Shown: positions 1 through 9,500 of the stretch, in pieces
Numbering within the stretch: position 1 is the first letter of the stretch
Layout of the letters: each line of letters starts with the position of its first letter
Assembly: GCA_003058495.1 (NCBI GenBank)
Contig: QBVC01000010.1
Location: 60,806-124,805, forward strand
Source: a gamma proteobacterium symbiont of Ctena orbiculata
GTDB taxonomy: Bacteria > Pseudomonadota > Gammaproteobacteria > Chromatiales > Chromatiaceae
DNA length: 64,000 nt
Reading direction: 5' to 3'
Translations under genes and position numbers: made by a program
Notes under the pieces: model-generated
What the model was told of the DNA's origin: nothing
The model's input: only the letters and a program-made list of their open reading frames with translations
Database searches by the model: none

Positions 1-72
1 TCCTCGGCACAGGGACGTGCACTGGCAACCAAGCGTGGTTTTCGACAATACATTATTTCCGGGTAAGTAAAA

Positions 73-753
73 ATGAAAAAGATTTCTATCATTGCCGCGG
101 CTATCGCCATGGCAGCCTCATCGGCAACTGTCAATGCCTGGTGGGGCAACGACTGGGGTGACGATTTCTTCGGTGACGGTTTCGGTGCCGGTGATTTCGA
201 CTTCGGATTCAACATGCATGCGCGCGGCAACGGTTATGGCCGCGGCTACAACGCTTATCGCGACTATTACGGTTACGGCCCCTACGGCTACCTGCCCCAC
301 GGTTATGCGCCGGTAGCACCTGCCATGACCGAAGAGCAGAAGGCCGCGATGGAAGCGCAGCAGAAGGCCTTTGCCGAGCAGCAGAAGGCATTCGCCGAGC
401 AGCAGCAAAAGGCCTTCGAGCAGGCGGTAGCCGCTCAGCGCGAATATGCCGAGAAATACCAGGCCGATCCTCGTGCCGCCATGGAGTCGGAAATGAAGGC
501 AAGACAGGAGCAGATGGAGGCTCAGCGTGAACTGATGCAGGCCCGTTTTGATAACACTGCTCCCGCCAGACCAGAGATGCCCGAAGCCATCGCGAAGCGT
601 ATGGAAGAGTCTCAGGCTCGTCGCGACGAGATGATAAAGGAGATGGAAGCCCGCCGCGCAGAGGCGATGAAGGCGATGGAAGAGCGTCGTAAAGTCGCAA
701 TGGAGCGCAAGCCTTTCGAAATGCCTGTGTTCGAGACTCGCAAAGAGATCTGA
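73..753 (+). CDS. secreted sulfur-globule-protein-like, Gly/Tyr-rich protein with charged coiled-coil tail
   Basis: The 226-residue product starts with a clear Sec signal peptide (Lys-Lys, then a hydrophobic Ala/Ile stretch), with likely cleavage after VNA at residue 22. Residues 23-80 are rich in Gly, Tyr, Trp, Phe and Asp, with GYG/YGY/PYGY motifs like the structural sulfur globule proteins of purple sulfur bacteria. Residues 85-220 change character: Gln/Ala/Glu/Met/Arg-rich helix with tandem KAFAEQQ units near 97-115 and then heavily charged MEARRAE-type repeats, predicting a long helix or coiled coil. Known sulfur globule proteins are mostly just the first part. I infer an envelope or sulfur-globule-associated structural protein; the family assignment rests on composition only. 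It could instead be another periplasmic structural protein. A strong terminator follows. Confidence 0.6.
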   Translation: MKKISIIAAAIAMAASSATVNAWWGNDWGDDFFGDGFGAGDFDFGFNMHARGNGYGRGYNAYRDYYGYGPYGYLPHGYAPVAPAMTEEQKAAMEAQQKAFAEQQKAFAEQQQKAFEQAVAAQREYAEKYQADPRAAMESEMKARQEQMEAQRELMQARFDNTAPARPEMPEAIAKRMEESQARRDEMIKEMEARRAEAMKAMEERRKVAMERKPFEMPVFETRKEI

Positions 754-776
754 TCGAAGCTTCCCAGGCCTAAAGA

Positions 777-809
777 GGCGCTACCGGTGGCAACCGGTAG
801 CGCCTTTTT
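777..809 (+). terminator. rho-independent terminator after the sulfur-globule-like gene
   Basis: A perfect 12-bp stem (ggcgctaccggt paired with accggtagcgcc) with a GGCA loop is followed at once by five T residues. It lies 24 nt after the stop codon and separates this gene from aceE. Confidence 0.9.
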
Positions 810-1132
810 GCATTAGGGGGGGAGGCGCCAGGGCCGGAATCGCGGTCCCGCCCCCCATCCTTCCATACCAGGCCAAACCCTCTCATACCGCGTATCTGGC
901 TTGCGTGATGTCAGCGCTTCAGGCTGGATCCTCCGTTGTAGGTATGAGATATACCAAATTCTTAATTAGCAACAAAAAACAGGGAATTAAGTCTAAAATA
1001 GTTGTTGCACAACGCTGAAAATTGACCCGTCTTGCTGTATATTACGCCGGTCAATCCAAACTATTGGCACTTCTAATAGTCCATGCCAGCCGAATGAGAT
1101 AGCTCGCGTTCTCCTGATTTGGAGAATGGACT
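810..1132 (+). promoter_or_regulatory. aceE upstream region with two dyads
   Basis: These 323 bases hold no convincing gene. Two symmetric sites stand out. GGTAT-N5-ATACC at 941-955 is a perfect short dyad of the size bound by GntR-type repressors, the family of the E. coli pdh regulator PdhR, though it does not match the PdhR consensus well. CTTAATT-N17-AATTAAG lies at 961-991. A TATATT at 1038-1043 could be a -10 box but has no good -35 partner. The aceE promoter and operator probably lie here; the exact positions are uncertain. Confidence 0.3.
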
Positions 1133-3817
1133 ATGTTTGCCGATTTAACCAAGAGAATAAAGATGCCAACCAGACCTGATACCGATCCACAAGAGACACA
1201 GGAGTGGCTAGATGCCCTGGAGGCGGTGCTCGAGAACGAAGGCGTGGATCGCGCCCATTTTCTTATCGAGCGCCTGGTTGACAAGGCGCGCCGATCCGGC
1301 GCCTATTTGCCTTTCAGCGCAAACACCGCCTATGTCAACACCATCCCGGTGACCAAGCAGCAGCGCTTTCCCGGCGACCGCGCCATGGAGCGCCGGATTC
1401 GCTCGTTCATCCGCTGGAATGCGATGGCGATGGTGGTTCAGGCGAACAGGATATCCACCGAATTGGGTGGACATATCTCCAGTTTCGCCTCCAGCGCCAC
1501 CCTGTTCGACGTGGGTTTCAACCACTTTTTTCACGCCCCCAGCAAAGAGCGGGACGGCGACCTGATCTTTTTTCAGGGACACTCCGCACCAGGCGTCTAT
1601 GCCAGGGCCTATCTCGAGGGCAGGTTGAGCGAAGAGCAGCTCTACAGTTTTCGTCAGGAGGTCGATGGGCGTGGCCTCTCCTCCTACCCCCATCCCTGGC
1701 TGATGCCGGGTTTCTGGCAGTTTCCCACGGTATCGATGGGTCTGGGTCCGCTGATGGCCATCTATCAGGCGCGCTTCATGCGCTACCTGCACGATCGTGG
1801 TCAGCTGCTCACCGACGAGCGCAAGGTGTGGGCATTCTGCGGCGACGGTGAAATGGACGAGCCGGAGGCGCTGGGCGCGATCTCCCTGGCCGGTCGCGAG
1901 CGCCTGGACAACCTGATATTCGTCATCAACTGCAACCTGCAGCGCCTCGATGGGCCGGTGCGCGGCAACGGCAAGATCATGCAAGAGCTCGAGGCGGTGT
2001 TCCGGGGAGCCGGTTGGAATGTGATCAAGGTGATCTGGGGAGGCTATTGGGATCCGCTCTTTGCCCGCGACAAGAACGGCATTCTCGTGAAGCGGATGGA
2101 GGAGTGCGTCGACGGTGACTACCAGGCCTACAAGGCCAAGGGCGGCGCCTACACGAGGGAGCACTTCTTCGGCAAATACCCGGAACTCGATGAGATGGTC
2201 GCGAATATGACCGACGAGGATATCTGGCGTCTCAACAGGGGCGGCCACGACCCCCATAAGGTCTATGCGGCCTATGCGGAGGCGGTTGCCCACAAGGGAA
2301 AACCCACCGTCATCCTTGCCAAGACGGTGAAAGGCTACGGCATGGGCGTCGCCGGCGAGGGGCAGAATATCACCCACTCCCAGAAGAAGATGGGCGAGGC
2401 CGCGCTGAAGGCGTTTCGCGATCGCTTCAATATCCCGATCTCGGATGATCAGATCGGTGCGGCACCCTTCTATAAACCGCCCGCGGACAGTGCAGAGATG
2501 CAATATATGCTTGAACGGCGTCAGGAGCTGGGCGGCTTTCTGCCCCAGCGACGCAGCAAGGTGGAGCCTCTGCAGATCCCCGGACTGGATGAATTCAAGG
2601 CCCTGCTGGAAGGCAGCGGCGACAGGGAGCAGTCGACCACCATGGCCTTCGTGCGCCTGCTCAACATGCTGGTGAGGAATAAAGCGGTGGGCAAACAGAT
2701 TGTCCCCATCGTTCCGGATGAAGCGCGGACCTTCGGCATGGAAGGCATGTTTCGCCAGTTGGGCATCTATTCATCGGTGGGCCAGTTGTACGAACCGGTG
2801 GATGCCGACCAGGTGATGTTCTACAGAGAGGACAAGAAGGGGCAGATCCTGCAGGAGGGAATCAACGAGGCGGGTGCCATGTCATCCTGGATCGCGGCGG
2901 CGACCTCCTACAGCAACCATGGGATCAGCATGATCCCGTTCTATATCTACTACTCGATGTTCGGTTTTCAACGGGTCGGCGACCTTGCCTGGGCGGCGGG
3001 CGACATGCAGGCCCGGGGTTTCCTGATCGGCGGTACCGCGGGCCGCACCACACTGGCGGGCGAGGGCTTGCAGCATCAGGACGGCCATAGCCATATCCTG
3101 GCCGGGACGATTCCCAACTGTGTCAGCTACGATCCCGCGTTTGCCTACGAACTGGCGGTGATTGTCCAGGACGGCATGCGCCGGATGTATCAGGAGCAGG
3201 AAAATATCTTTTACTACATCACCGTGATGAACGAAAACTACCTGCAACCCGCGATGCCCGAAGCCGTTGCGGAGGGCATTGTGCGCGGCATCTACGCGCT
3301 CAGCAAGGGAGGCAGGCATAAGCTGCGGGTGCAGCTGCTGGGCAGCGGCACCATCCTGCGTGAAGTGATTGCCGCCGCGGAGCTGCTTGAAACGGAGTTC
3401 AAGGTATCCGCTGATGTTTGGAGTGTAACCAGCTTTAACGAGTTGCGCCGGGACGGCCTGGATGCCGAGCGCTGGAATACCCTGCACCCGGAAGAGAAAC
3501 CCAGGCTGAGCTACGTCACTGAACAATTGGGCGGTCACAAGGGGCCGGTGGTGGCGGCAACGGATTATATGCGCAGTTACGCGGATCAGATACGTCCGTT
3601 TGTCGACGCCAATTTCAGTGTACTGGGTACCGACGGTTATGGCCGCAGCGATATGCGCAGCCAGCTGCGCAAGTTTTTTGAAGTGAATCGCTACTATATC
3701 GTTGTTGCCGCATTGAAGGCGCTGTTGGATGAAGGCTCGATAAAGCCGGAACTGGTGAGCCAGGCAATCAAGAAATACAAGATTGACCCGGAAAAGCCCA
3801 ATCCCAGCACGGTCTAG
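1133..3817 (+). CDS. aceE: pyruvate dehydrogenase E1 component, homodimeric type
   Basis: This is the thiamine-diphosphate-dependent E1 of the pyruvate dehydrogenase complex. It decarboxylates pyruvate and passes the acetyl group to the lipoyl domain of AceF in the cytoplasm. The 894-residue length matches the single-chain AceE of Gammaproteobacteria. The ThDP/Mg motif begins with GDGEMDEPE at about residue 237 and ends near the NCNLQRLDG segment. The N-terminal region resembles AceE (DPQETQEWLDALEAVL). The annotated ATG at 1133 has a GGAG about 8 nt upstream, but the ATG at 1163 (MPTRPDTDPQE) fits the family N-terminus better and is also possible. aceF follows after 104 nt, probably in the same transcript. 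Confidence 0.97.
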   Translation: MFADLTKRIKMPTRPDTDPQETQEWLDALEAVLENEGVDRAHFLIERLVDKARRSGAYLPFSANTAYVNTIPVTKQQRFPGDRAMERRIRSFIRWNAMAMVVQANRISTELGGHISSFASSATLFDVGFNHFFHAPSKERDGDLIFFQGHSAPGVYARAYLEGRLSEEQLYSFRQEVDGRGLSSYPHPWLMPGFWQFPTVSMGLGPLMAIYQARFMRYLHDRGQLLTDERKVWAFCGDGEMDEPEALGAISLAGRERLDNLIFVINCNLQRLDGPVRGNGKIMQELEAVFRGAGWNVIKVIWGGYWDPLFARDKNGILVKRMEECVDGDYQAYKAKGGAYTREHFFGKYPELDEMVANMTDEDIWRLNRGGHDPHKVYAAYAEAVAHKGKPTVILAKTVKGYGMGVAGEGQNITHSQKKMGEAALKAFRDRFNIPISDDQIGAAPFYKPPADSAEMQYMLERRQELGGFLPQRRSKVEPLQIPGLDEFKALLEGSGDREQSTTMAFVRLLNMLVRNKAVGKQIVPIVPDEARTFGMEGMFRQLGIYSSVGQLYEPVDADQVMFYREDKKGQILQEGINEAGAMSSWIAAATSYSNHGISMIPFYIYYSMFGFQRVGDLAWAAGDMQARGFLIGGTAGRTTLAGEGLQHQDGHSHILAGTIPNCVSYDPAFAYELAVIVQDGMRRMYQEQENIFYYITVMNENYLQPAMPEAVAEGIVRGIYALSKGGRHKLRVQLLGSGTILREVIAAAELLETEFKVSADVWSVTSFNELRRDGLDAERWNTLHPEEKPRLSYVTEQLGGHKGPVVAATDYMRSYADQIRPFVDANFSVLGTDGYGRSDMRSQLRKFFEVNRYYIVVAALKALLDEGSIKPELVSQAIKKYKIDPEKPNPSTV

Positions 3818-3921
3818 TGGCATGACTGTGGGAAGCGGCCGCACCCTGCTTGCGAAAGGTGCATTGAAGGCGAGCAGCCTCAATCAAACAATGAGTGCCA
3901 AACCGGCAGAGAGGATGAGAC

Positions 3922-5259
3922 GTGGGTAAAACGACAGATGTAGTGATACCGGATATAGGCGATTTCGAGTCGGTCGAAATCATCGAGATTCTGGTGTCGG
4001 AGGGCGACCAGGTCGCGGTTGAAGAGTCCCTGCTGACCCTTGAGAGTGACAAGGCGACGATGGAGATTCCCTCCCCCTATGCCGGCGAGGTCAAAAGCCT
4101 GCTGGTGAAAGTGGGAGACCGGGTCGGTGAAGGGGATAAAATCCTCACCCTCGATGCGGCAACGAGTGGCGAGAAAACGACGCATGAGAATAACACTGCG
4201 CCCCCGCCGGCGGCTGAAGAGGTGGAGACGGTACAGGCGCCCGCTCCGGCGCCGAGTGATGCGCCGTCCCCCGTTTCAGAGCAGCCCCGACTGCCCGGGG
4301 AGAAAGAGGCCCGCGTGCCTCCCGTGCCGGATGATTTGGTGGGCGGCGGCGAGGCCAAGCCCCATGCCAGTCCGTCGGTACGCCGTTTTGCCCGCGAACT
4401 GGGGGTCGATCTCTCCTTGGTCAAGGGGAGCGGTCAAAAGAACAGGATCCTGAAACAGGACGTACAGGGTTTCGTCAAGCGCACCCTGCGTCAAGGCGAA
4501 GGGGGAGCAGGCCGAGCCCCCTTTGAGATGCCAATGGGACCGGAGGTGGACTACAGTCGCTTCGGTGAAGTCGAAACAGCGCCATTGGAGCGGATCAAGA
4601 AGATCAGCGGCGCCCATCTCCATCGCTGTTGGCTGACAGTGCCCCATGTCACCCAGTTTGACCAGGCTGACATCACCGATCTGGAGGCCTTCAGGCAGGC
4701 ACAGAAAGAGCGCGCGTCGAAACAGGGAATTCGGCTCACCCTGATGCCGTTTCTGTTGCAGGCCGCGGCTGCGGCACTGCAGCAGATGCCGATATTCAAT
4801 GCTGCGCTGTCCGCGGATGGGGAATCGTTGATCTATCGAAAATATGTCCATATCGGCGTTGCGGTGGACACCCCGAACGGCCTGGTTGTGCCTGTGGTAC
4901 GGGATGTGGATAAAAAGGGTGTCTTTGAGCTGGCCTCTGAGCTGATGGAGATCAGCGAAAAGGCGCGGGCCGGCAAACTGGCCCCCGCGGATATGCAGGG
5001 TGGGTGTTTCTCGATCTCCAGTCTCGGCGGGATAGGCGGCACTGCCTTCACCCCCATTGTGAACGCCCCCGAAGTCGCTATTCTTGGTGTATCCCGCAGC
5101 AGCATGCAGCCGGTCTGGGACGGCACGGCTTTCCAGCCGCGGTTGATGTTGCCGCTCTCACTCTCCTATGACCATCGTGTCATCGATGGCGCCGATGGGG
5201 TCAGGTTCACCAGCCACCTCTCTTCCCTGTTGGCTGACATTCGTCGTTTGTTGCTGTAG
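3922..5259 (+). CDS. aceF: pyruvate dehydrogenase E2, dihydrolipoyllysine acetyltransferase
   Basis: This is the core acetyltransferase of the pyruvate dehydrogenase complex, moving acetyl from lipoamide to CoA. The 445 residues carry one lipoyl domain (lipoylated Lys44 in ESDKATME), a Pro/Ala/Glu-rich linker, a peripheral-subunit-binding domain at about 147-188 (SVRRFARELGVDLS), and the catalytic domain with DHRVIDG at 417-423. Many gammaproteobacterial AceF proteins carry two or three lipoyl domains, so this is a short form. The start is GTG, with a GAGGATGAGA ribosome-binding stretch just upstream. The E3 partner lpdA is not adjacent but 4.6 kb downstream, beyond two unrelated genes. Confidence 0.96.
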   Translation: MGKTTDVVIPDIGDFESVEIIEILVSEGDQVAVEESLLTLESDKATMEIPSPYAGEVKSLLVKVGDRVGEGDKILTLDAATSGEKTTHENNTAPPPAAEEVETVQAPAPAPSDAPSPVSEQPRLPGEKEARVPPVPDDLVGGGEAKPHASPSVRRFARELGVDLSLVKGSGQKNRILKQDVQGFVKRTLRQGEGGAGRAPFEMPMGPEVDYSRFGEVETAPLERIKKISGAHLHRCWLTVPHVTQFDQADITDLEAFRQAQKERASKQGIRLTLMPFLLQAAAAALQQMPIFNAALSADGESLIYRKYVHIGVAVDTPNGLVVPVVRDVDKKGVFELASELMEISEKARAGKLAPADMQGGCFSISSLGGIGGTAFTPIVNAPEVAILGVSRSSMQPVWDGTAFQPRLMLPLSLSYDHRVIDGADGVRFTSHLSSLLADIRRLLL

Positions 5260-5322
5260 GAAAGGCATCGACGCGACGGCGGACAAGGGATTGTCCCCGC
5301 ATCGATAATTGGGCGCAGGAAG

Positions 5323-5336
5323 TTGACTTAGCTCAA
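5323..5336 (+). promoter_or_regulatory. FNR/ANR-like dyad upstream of the cytochrome c peroxidase gene
   Basis: TTGACTTAGCTCAA has the TTGA-N6-TCAA symmetry of FNR-family sites, with one mismatch in each outer five-base half. It lies in the 305-base gap (5260-5564) before the peroxidase gene. Bacterial di-haem peroxidases are often FNR/ANR-controlled, which makes the site plausible. I could not place a convincing -10 at the usual distance. Nothing else in the gap is identifiable. Confidence 0.3.
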
Positions 5337-5564
5337 AAAAAACCGCCAATTCATGGAATTGCAACAAGCCCTCACTTATGCTTTCAAAGGATGAGTGGTA
5401 ATCGTTCTATGTTGATGATTCGGCGGGTTTTCTGCCTTTAAAGTTATCCACAAAAAGACCGCTAACCTCTAGTGGGCTTTGTTTATTCCACGAATCAATG
5501 TACCTCTGCAGGGATGTCACGCAATGACGTAGTATGTTTTTTTTGCGTCAGATTAGTTATATAT

Positions 5565-6524
5565 ATGATTAACCTGTTGAAAATTATGCTTTTATTTCTG
5601 CTGTGTGTAGCCATGGCTACTGCGGCTGGGGTGAAGCATGAGCCGATAAGGCCTCTGGTTATCGACCAGAACCTGGACCCGAGGATGGTCTCCCTCGGGG
5701 ATAAGCTGTTTCACGATGCCCGGCTCTCGCAGGACAACAGCATCAGCTGTTCCAGCTGCCATGTTCTCTCCGCCGGGGGAACCGACCGCAAAAGGGTATC
5801 CGTCGGCATCGGTGGTGCGGTCGGCGGTATCAAGGCGCCTACCGTGTACAACGCCACCTTCAATTTCGTGCAATTCTGGGATGGGCGCGCGGCATCACTG
5901 GAGCAGCAGGCTGCCGGTCCGGTGCACAATCCCGTGGAGATGAACTCCAACTGGGAGGAGGTCATATCCAAGTTGGAACAGGACCCGGCCATGATGGAGG
6001 AGTTCGATGCCCTCTTCGACGACGGCATCACTGAAGAAAACATATCCACCGCCATTGCCACCTTCGAGCATTCACTGGTCACCCTCAATTCACGCTTTGA
6101 CAGGTGGCTTCTGGGCGAACAGGGGGTATTGACCAAGCAGGAGCTCAGAGGTTATCGCCTGTTTAAGAGTTACGGCTGTATCAGCTGCCACCAGGGAATG
6201 AACGTGGGAGGTAACATGTACGGCTTCATGGGCGCGAGGGGCGACTATTTCAAGGATCGGCAGGGTACCATTACCACCGCAGATCTGGGGCGTTACAACG
6301 TCACCAAAGACAGTGAAGACAGACACTATTTCAAAGTGCCCAGCCTGCGCCTGGCTGCAATCAATCCCCCCTACTTCCATGACGGCTCTGAAAAAACCCT
6401 CAAGGGCGCCGTACGCATCATGGGACGATACCAGTTGGGCCGCGAACTGCCGGAGAGCGATATCGAGGATATCGTCGCTTTCCTGCACACACTGGTGGGA
6501 GAGCATATCAGGCTTAAACCATGA
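5565..6524 (+). CDS. di-haem cytochrome c peroxidase (CcpA/MauG family)
   Basis: This is a periplasmic enzyme that reduces hydrogen peroxide to water with electrons from small c-type cytochromes. From the ATG at 5565 the product is 319 residues. It starts with a short signal peptide (MINLLKIMLLFLLCVAMATAA) and has two CXXCH haem sites at residues 62-66 (CSSCH) and 205-209 (CISCH), plus FWDGRAASLEEQ-like and PPYFHDG signatures of the family. The frame is open upstream to a GTG at 5472, but that extension would bury the signal peptide, so 5565 is preferred. The stop overlaps the start of the c-di-GMP gene (ATGA), implying translational coupling. MauG-like roles cannot be excluded without the distal haem ligands being checked. 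Confidence 0.9.
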   Translation: MINLLKIMLLFLLCVAMATAAGVKHEPIRPLVIDQNLDPRMVSLGDKLFHDARLSQDNSISCSSCHVLSAGGTDRKRVSVGIGGAVGGIKAPTVYNATFNFVQFWDGRAASLEQQAAGPVHNPVEMNSNWEEVISKLEQDPAMMEEFDALFDDGITEENISTAIATFEHSLVTLNSRFDRWLLGEQGVLTKQELRGYRLFKSYGCISCHQGMNVGGNMYGFMGARGDYFKDRQGTITTADLGRYNVTKDSEDRHYFKVPSLRLAAINPPYFHDGSEKTLKGAVRIMGRYQLGRELPESDIEDIVAFLHTLVGEHIRLKP

Positions 6525-9500
6525 AGATGCTCAAACAGATTGGCTCGAAACGTATTCTGTTGCTGATATCGCTTGGGATTGCGTTGATCTTGCTGCTGGC
6601 TGTCTATTGGGATGATGAGTCCCAGGTCTATGCCGAGCTCTCCAACAGTATGCTGCAACTCAAGGAGATGGATGCGCGTCTGGATCGGGATGTCCTCAGG
6701 GTCACCTCGTTCTTGTTGATTCAGTACGACCCGCTGGTACAAACCACCAACCGGCTGCGGGAGTTGAAGCAGCAGATCAATCTCAAGGCGATGGAACTTG
6801 ACGACATGACATTCCTGTCACTAGTCGAAACCTATTGGCAGGGGATGGATGAGAAACTGTCCATCATCGAGAAGATAAAGTTCCAGGCCGCGATGGTGCG
6901 CAACGGGATCCTTTACCTTCCCATCGCCGCCCGAGAGCTGAAAACGGTGGATCACGACATCTACGATGAAGTGGTTGAACTGCTCAACGCGCTCTATGCC
7001 TACGATCTCTTCTATACCGATTCACAGCTTGACGATATCAAGACAACGCTGCAGCGGCTGAAAGGCTACCAATCAACATCGTCTGAAGGGCAGGAAAAGT
7101 TTGAGCAGGTACTTTTTCACGTCGACACGAATCTGCAGGACCTGACCAGGCTGGGCGCATTGAAGACGCGCTACCTTGCGATACCGACGCAGGAGTATTT
7201 CGAACAAATACACTCCAGGCATGAGCAGAACCGGGTGGATGAAACAACAAAGAAACGGCAGTTGATTTTGCTGCTGACGGCCTTTGTGGTCATCCTGCTG
7301 TTAAGTCTTTGGCAAGCGATACTGCGCCTCCAGCAGGCCAACCAGGAGGTCAACAGGGCCTGGTTCCGGCTGCATGATGCGGTGGACAACCTGACCGAAG
7401 CATTCGCCCTGTTTGATGCGGAGGGACGCCTGGTGTTGTTCAATCGCCGATTTGGCGAATTCTACTCCTGGTTGAAGGATTGGATGAAAGAGGGCGCCGA
7501 CCTCGATACGCTGCAATCAGTCACCGGTAACCGCATCCAGAATATGAGCCTGGAAGGCGAGCCTATCATCGAACCTATGCCGATGGGGCAGTATCTCGAG
7601 CTGACCGAAAGCGGGGCCTGGTACCTGGCAAGCAACAGCTACACCAACGAAGGCGGTATCGTCTGCGTCAGGAGTGATATCACCGAGTCGAAGCAGGCCG
7701 AAGTCAACTTGAGAAAGCTGGGCAGGGTGTTGGAACAGAGTCCCACCTCGGTCATGATCACCAATACCAAGGGCGACATCGAATATGTCAATCCGCGGTT
7801 CGAAAAGGTCTCCGGTTACAGCGCCGAAGAGGTACTCGGCGAGAATCCGCGAATTCTCAAAAGCGGTGACAAGACCAGGGAGGAGTACAAGGCGATGTGG
7901 GATGCATTGCTTGCAGGCCGGGAGTGGCGCGGCATTTTTCATAACAAGCGCAAGGACGGTTCCATCTACTGGGAGTCGGCGTCAATCTCGCCGCTACGCG
8001 ATGAGAGAGGCCAGATCACCCATTTCATCGCGGTAAAAGAGGATGTCACCACGCAGAAGCGCGCCGAGGATCAGCTGCGCATGAATGCCACGGTTTTCGA
8101 TACCACATCCGAAGGCATCATGGTTACCGATGCCGATAATATTATCAAAACCGTCAATCCCGCATTCACCCGTATTACCGGATACTCCGCCGAGGAGGTG
8201 GTTGGCCAATCACCGAGTATTCTCAGCTCGGGCAGGCACGAGGAGGAGTTCTATGAGGAACTTTGGAATTCGGTCCTGCATAAGCGCTACTGGTCGGGTG
8301 AGATATGGAATCGCCGCAAGGATGGCAGCGTGTTTCCCGAATGGCTGTCGATTGCCGCGATACCCGATGATGATGGCATCGCGAAGGAGTATGTGGCCGT
8401 CTTCTCGGACATATCGAAGCACAAGGAGAATGAGGAGCAGATTCGCTACCAGGCCAACTATGACGCCTTGACCGGGCTGCCCAACCGTTCCCTGTTGTCA
8501 GATCGGCTGGAGCAGGCTATAGGATCGGCGATTCGGGAAAAGTGGATGTTGGCGATACTTTTCATCGATCTGGATCAGTTCAAAATGGTCAATGATACAT
8601 TCGGCCATGTTATGGGCGATGAGTTGTTGCAGCTCGTTGCCGAACGTATCGGCGATTGTGTCAGGGAGTCGGATACGGTGGCGCGCTTCGGTGGTGATGA
8701 GTTCGTGATCCTGCTGCAGGATGTTACCGAAATGGATGCGGTTGCCAACATCGCCACAAAGGTAATCGACAGTATCACCAAGGTATTCACTCTTTACGAA
8801 CGCGATATCTATATCGGAGCCAGTGTCGGTATCACTATCTTTCCCGATGACGCGATGAATGCCGACTCCCTGTTGAGGAATGCGGACATGGCGATGTATC
8901 AGGCAAAGGAGCGTGGCAGAAACAACTACCAGTTTTTCACTGCCTCGATGCAGCAACAGACGCTGGAGCGCCAGCAGCTCGAGCTCGACTTGAGGCTCGC
9001 GATGCAACGCGGCGAGTTGGAGATCTATTATCAACCGGTGGTGAATGCCGAGTTTGAGAGGGTGATCAGCGTTGAGGCACTGCTGCGCTGGAATCATCCC
9101 CACAGGGGGATGATCTACCCCAGTGTCTTCATTCCGCTGGCGGAAGACAGTGGCTTGATAGGGCCGATTGGCGAATGGGTGATAAAAGGTGCGTGCCAGC
9201 AGTTGGGCCGCTGGCAGCAGGCAGGACATTCAGAACTGAAAATGGCGGTAAACCTCTCCAGCCGGCAACGCGAACTCGGTTTGGAAGCCGACTATCTGAT
9301 GCAGGTGTTGCAGGAAACATCGATCCGCCCTGAGATGCTGACATTGGAAATTACCGAAAGCCTGCTGATGCGTGATACCGATGAGGCGCTCAAGTGGCTG
9401 TCAAGCTTCAAATCGCTGGGTATCAATCTCTCGGTTGACGACTTCGGAACCGGTTATTCATCGCTGAGTTATCTGAAGCGTTTTCCGATGGACATCCTCA

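Noticed and set aside
1022..1043. TTGACC and TATATT as an aceE promoter
   Set aside because: The spacer is only 10 bases, too short for a sigma-70 promoter.
1208..2503. 431-residue antisense frame within aceE
   Set aside because: It mirrors the aceE codons and has no protein family features.
5472..5564. GTG-started N-terminal extension of the peroxidase
   Set aside because: It would place 31 non-family residues before an intact signal peptide.
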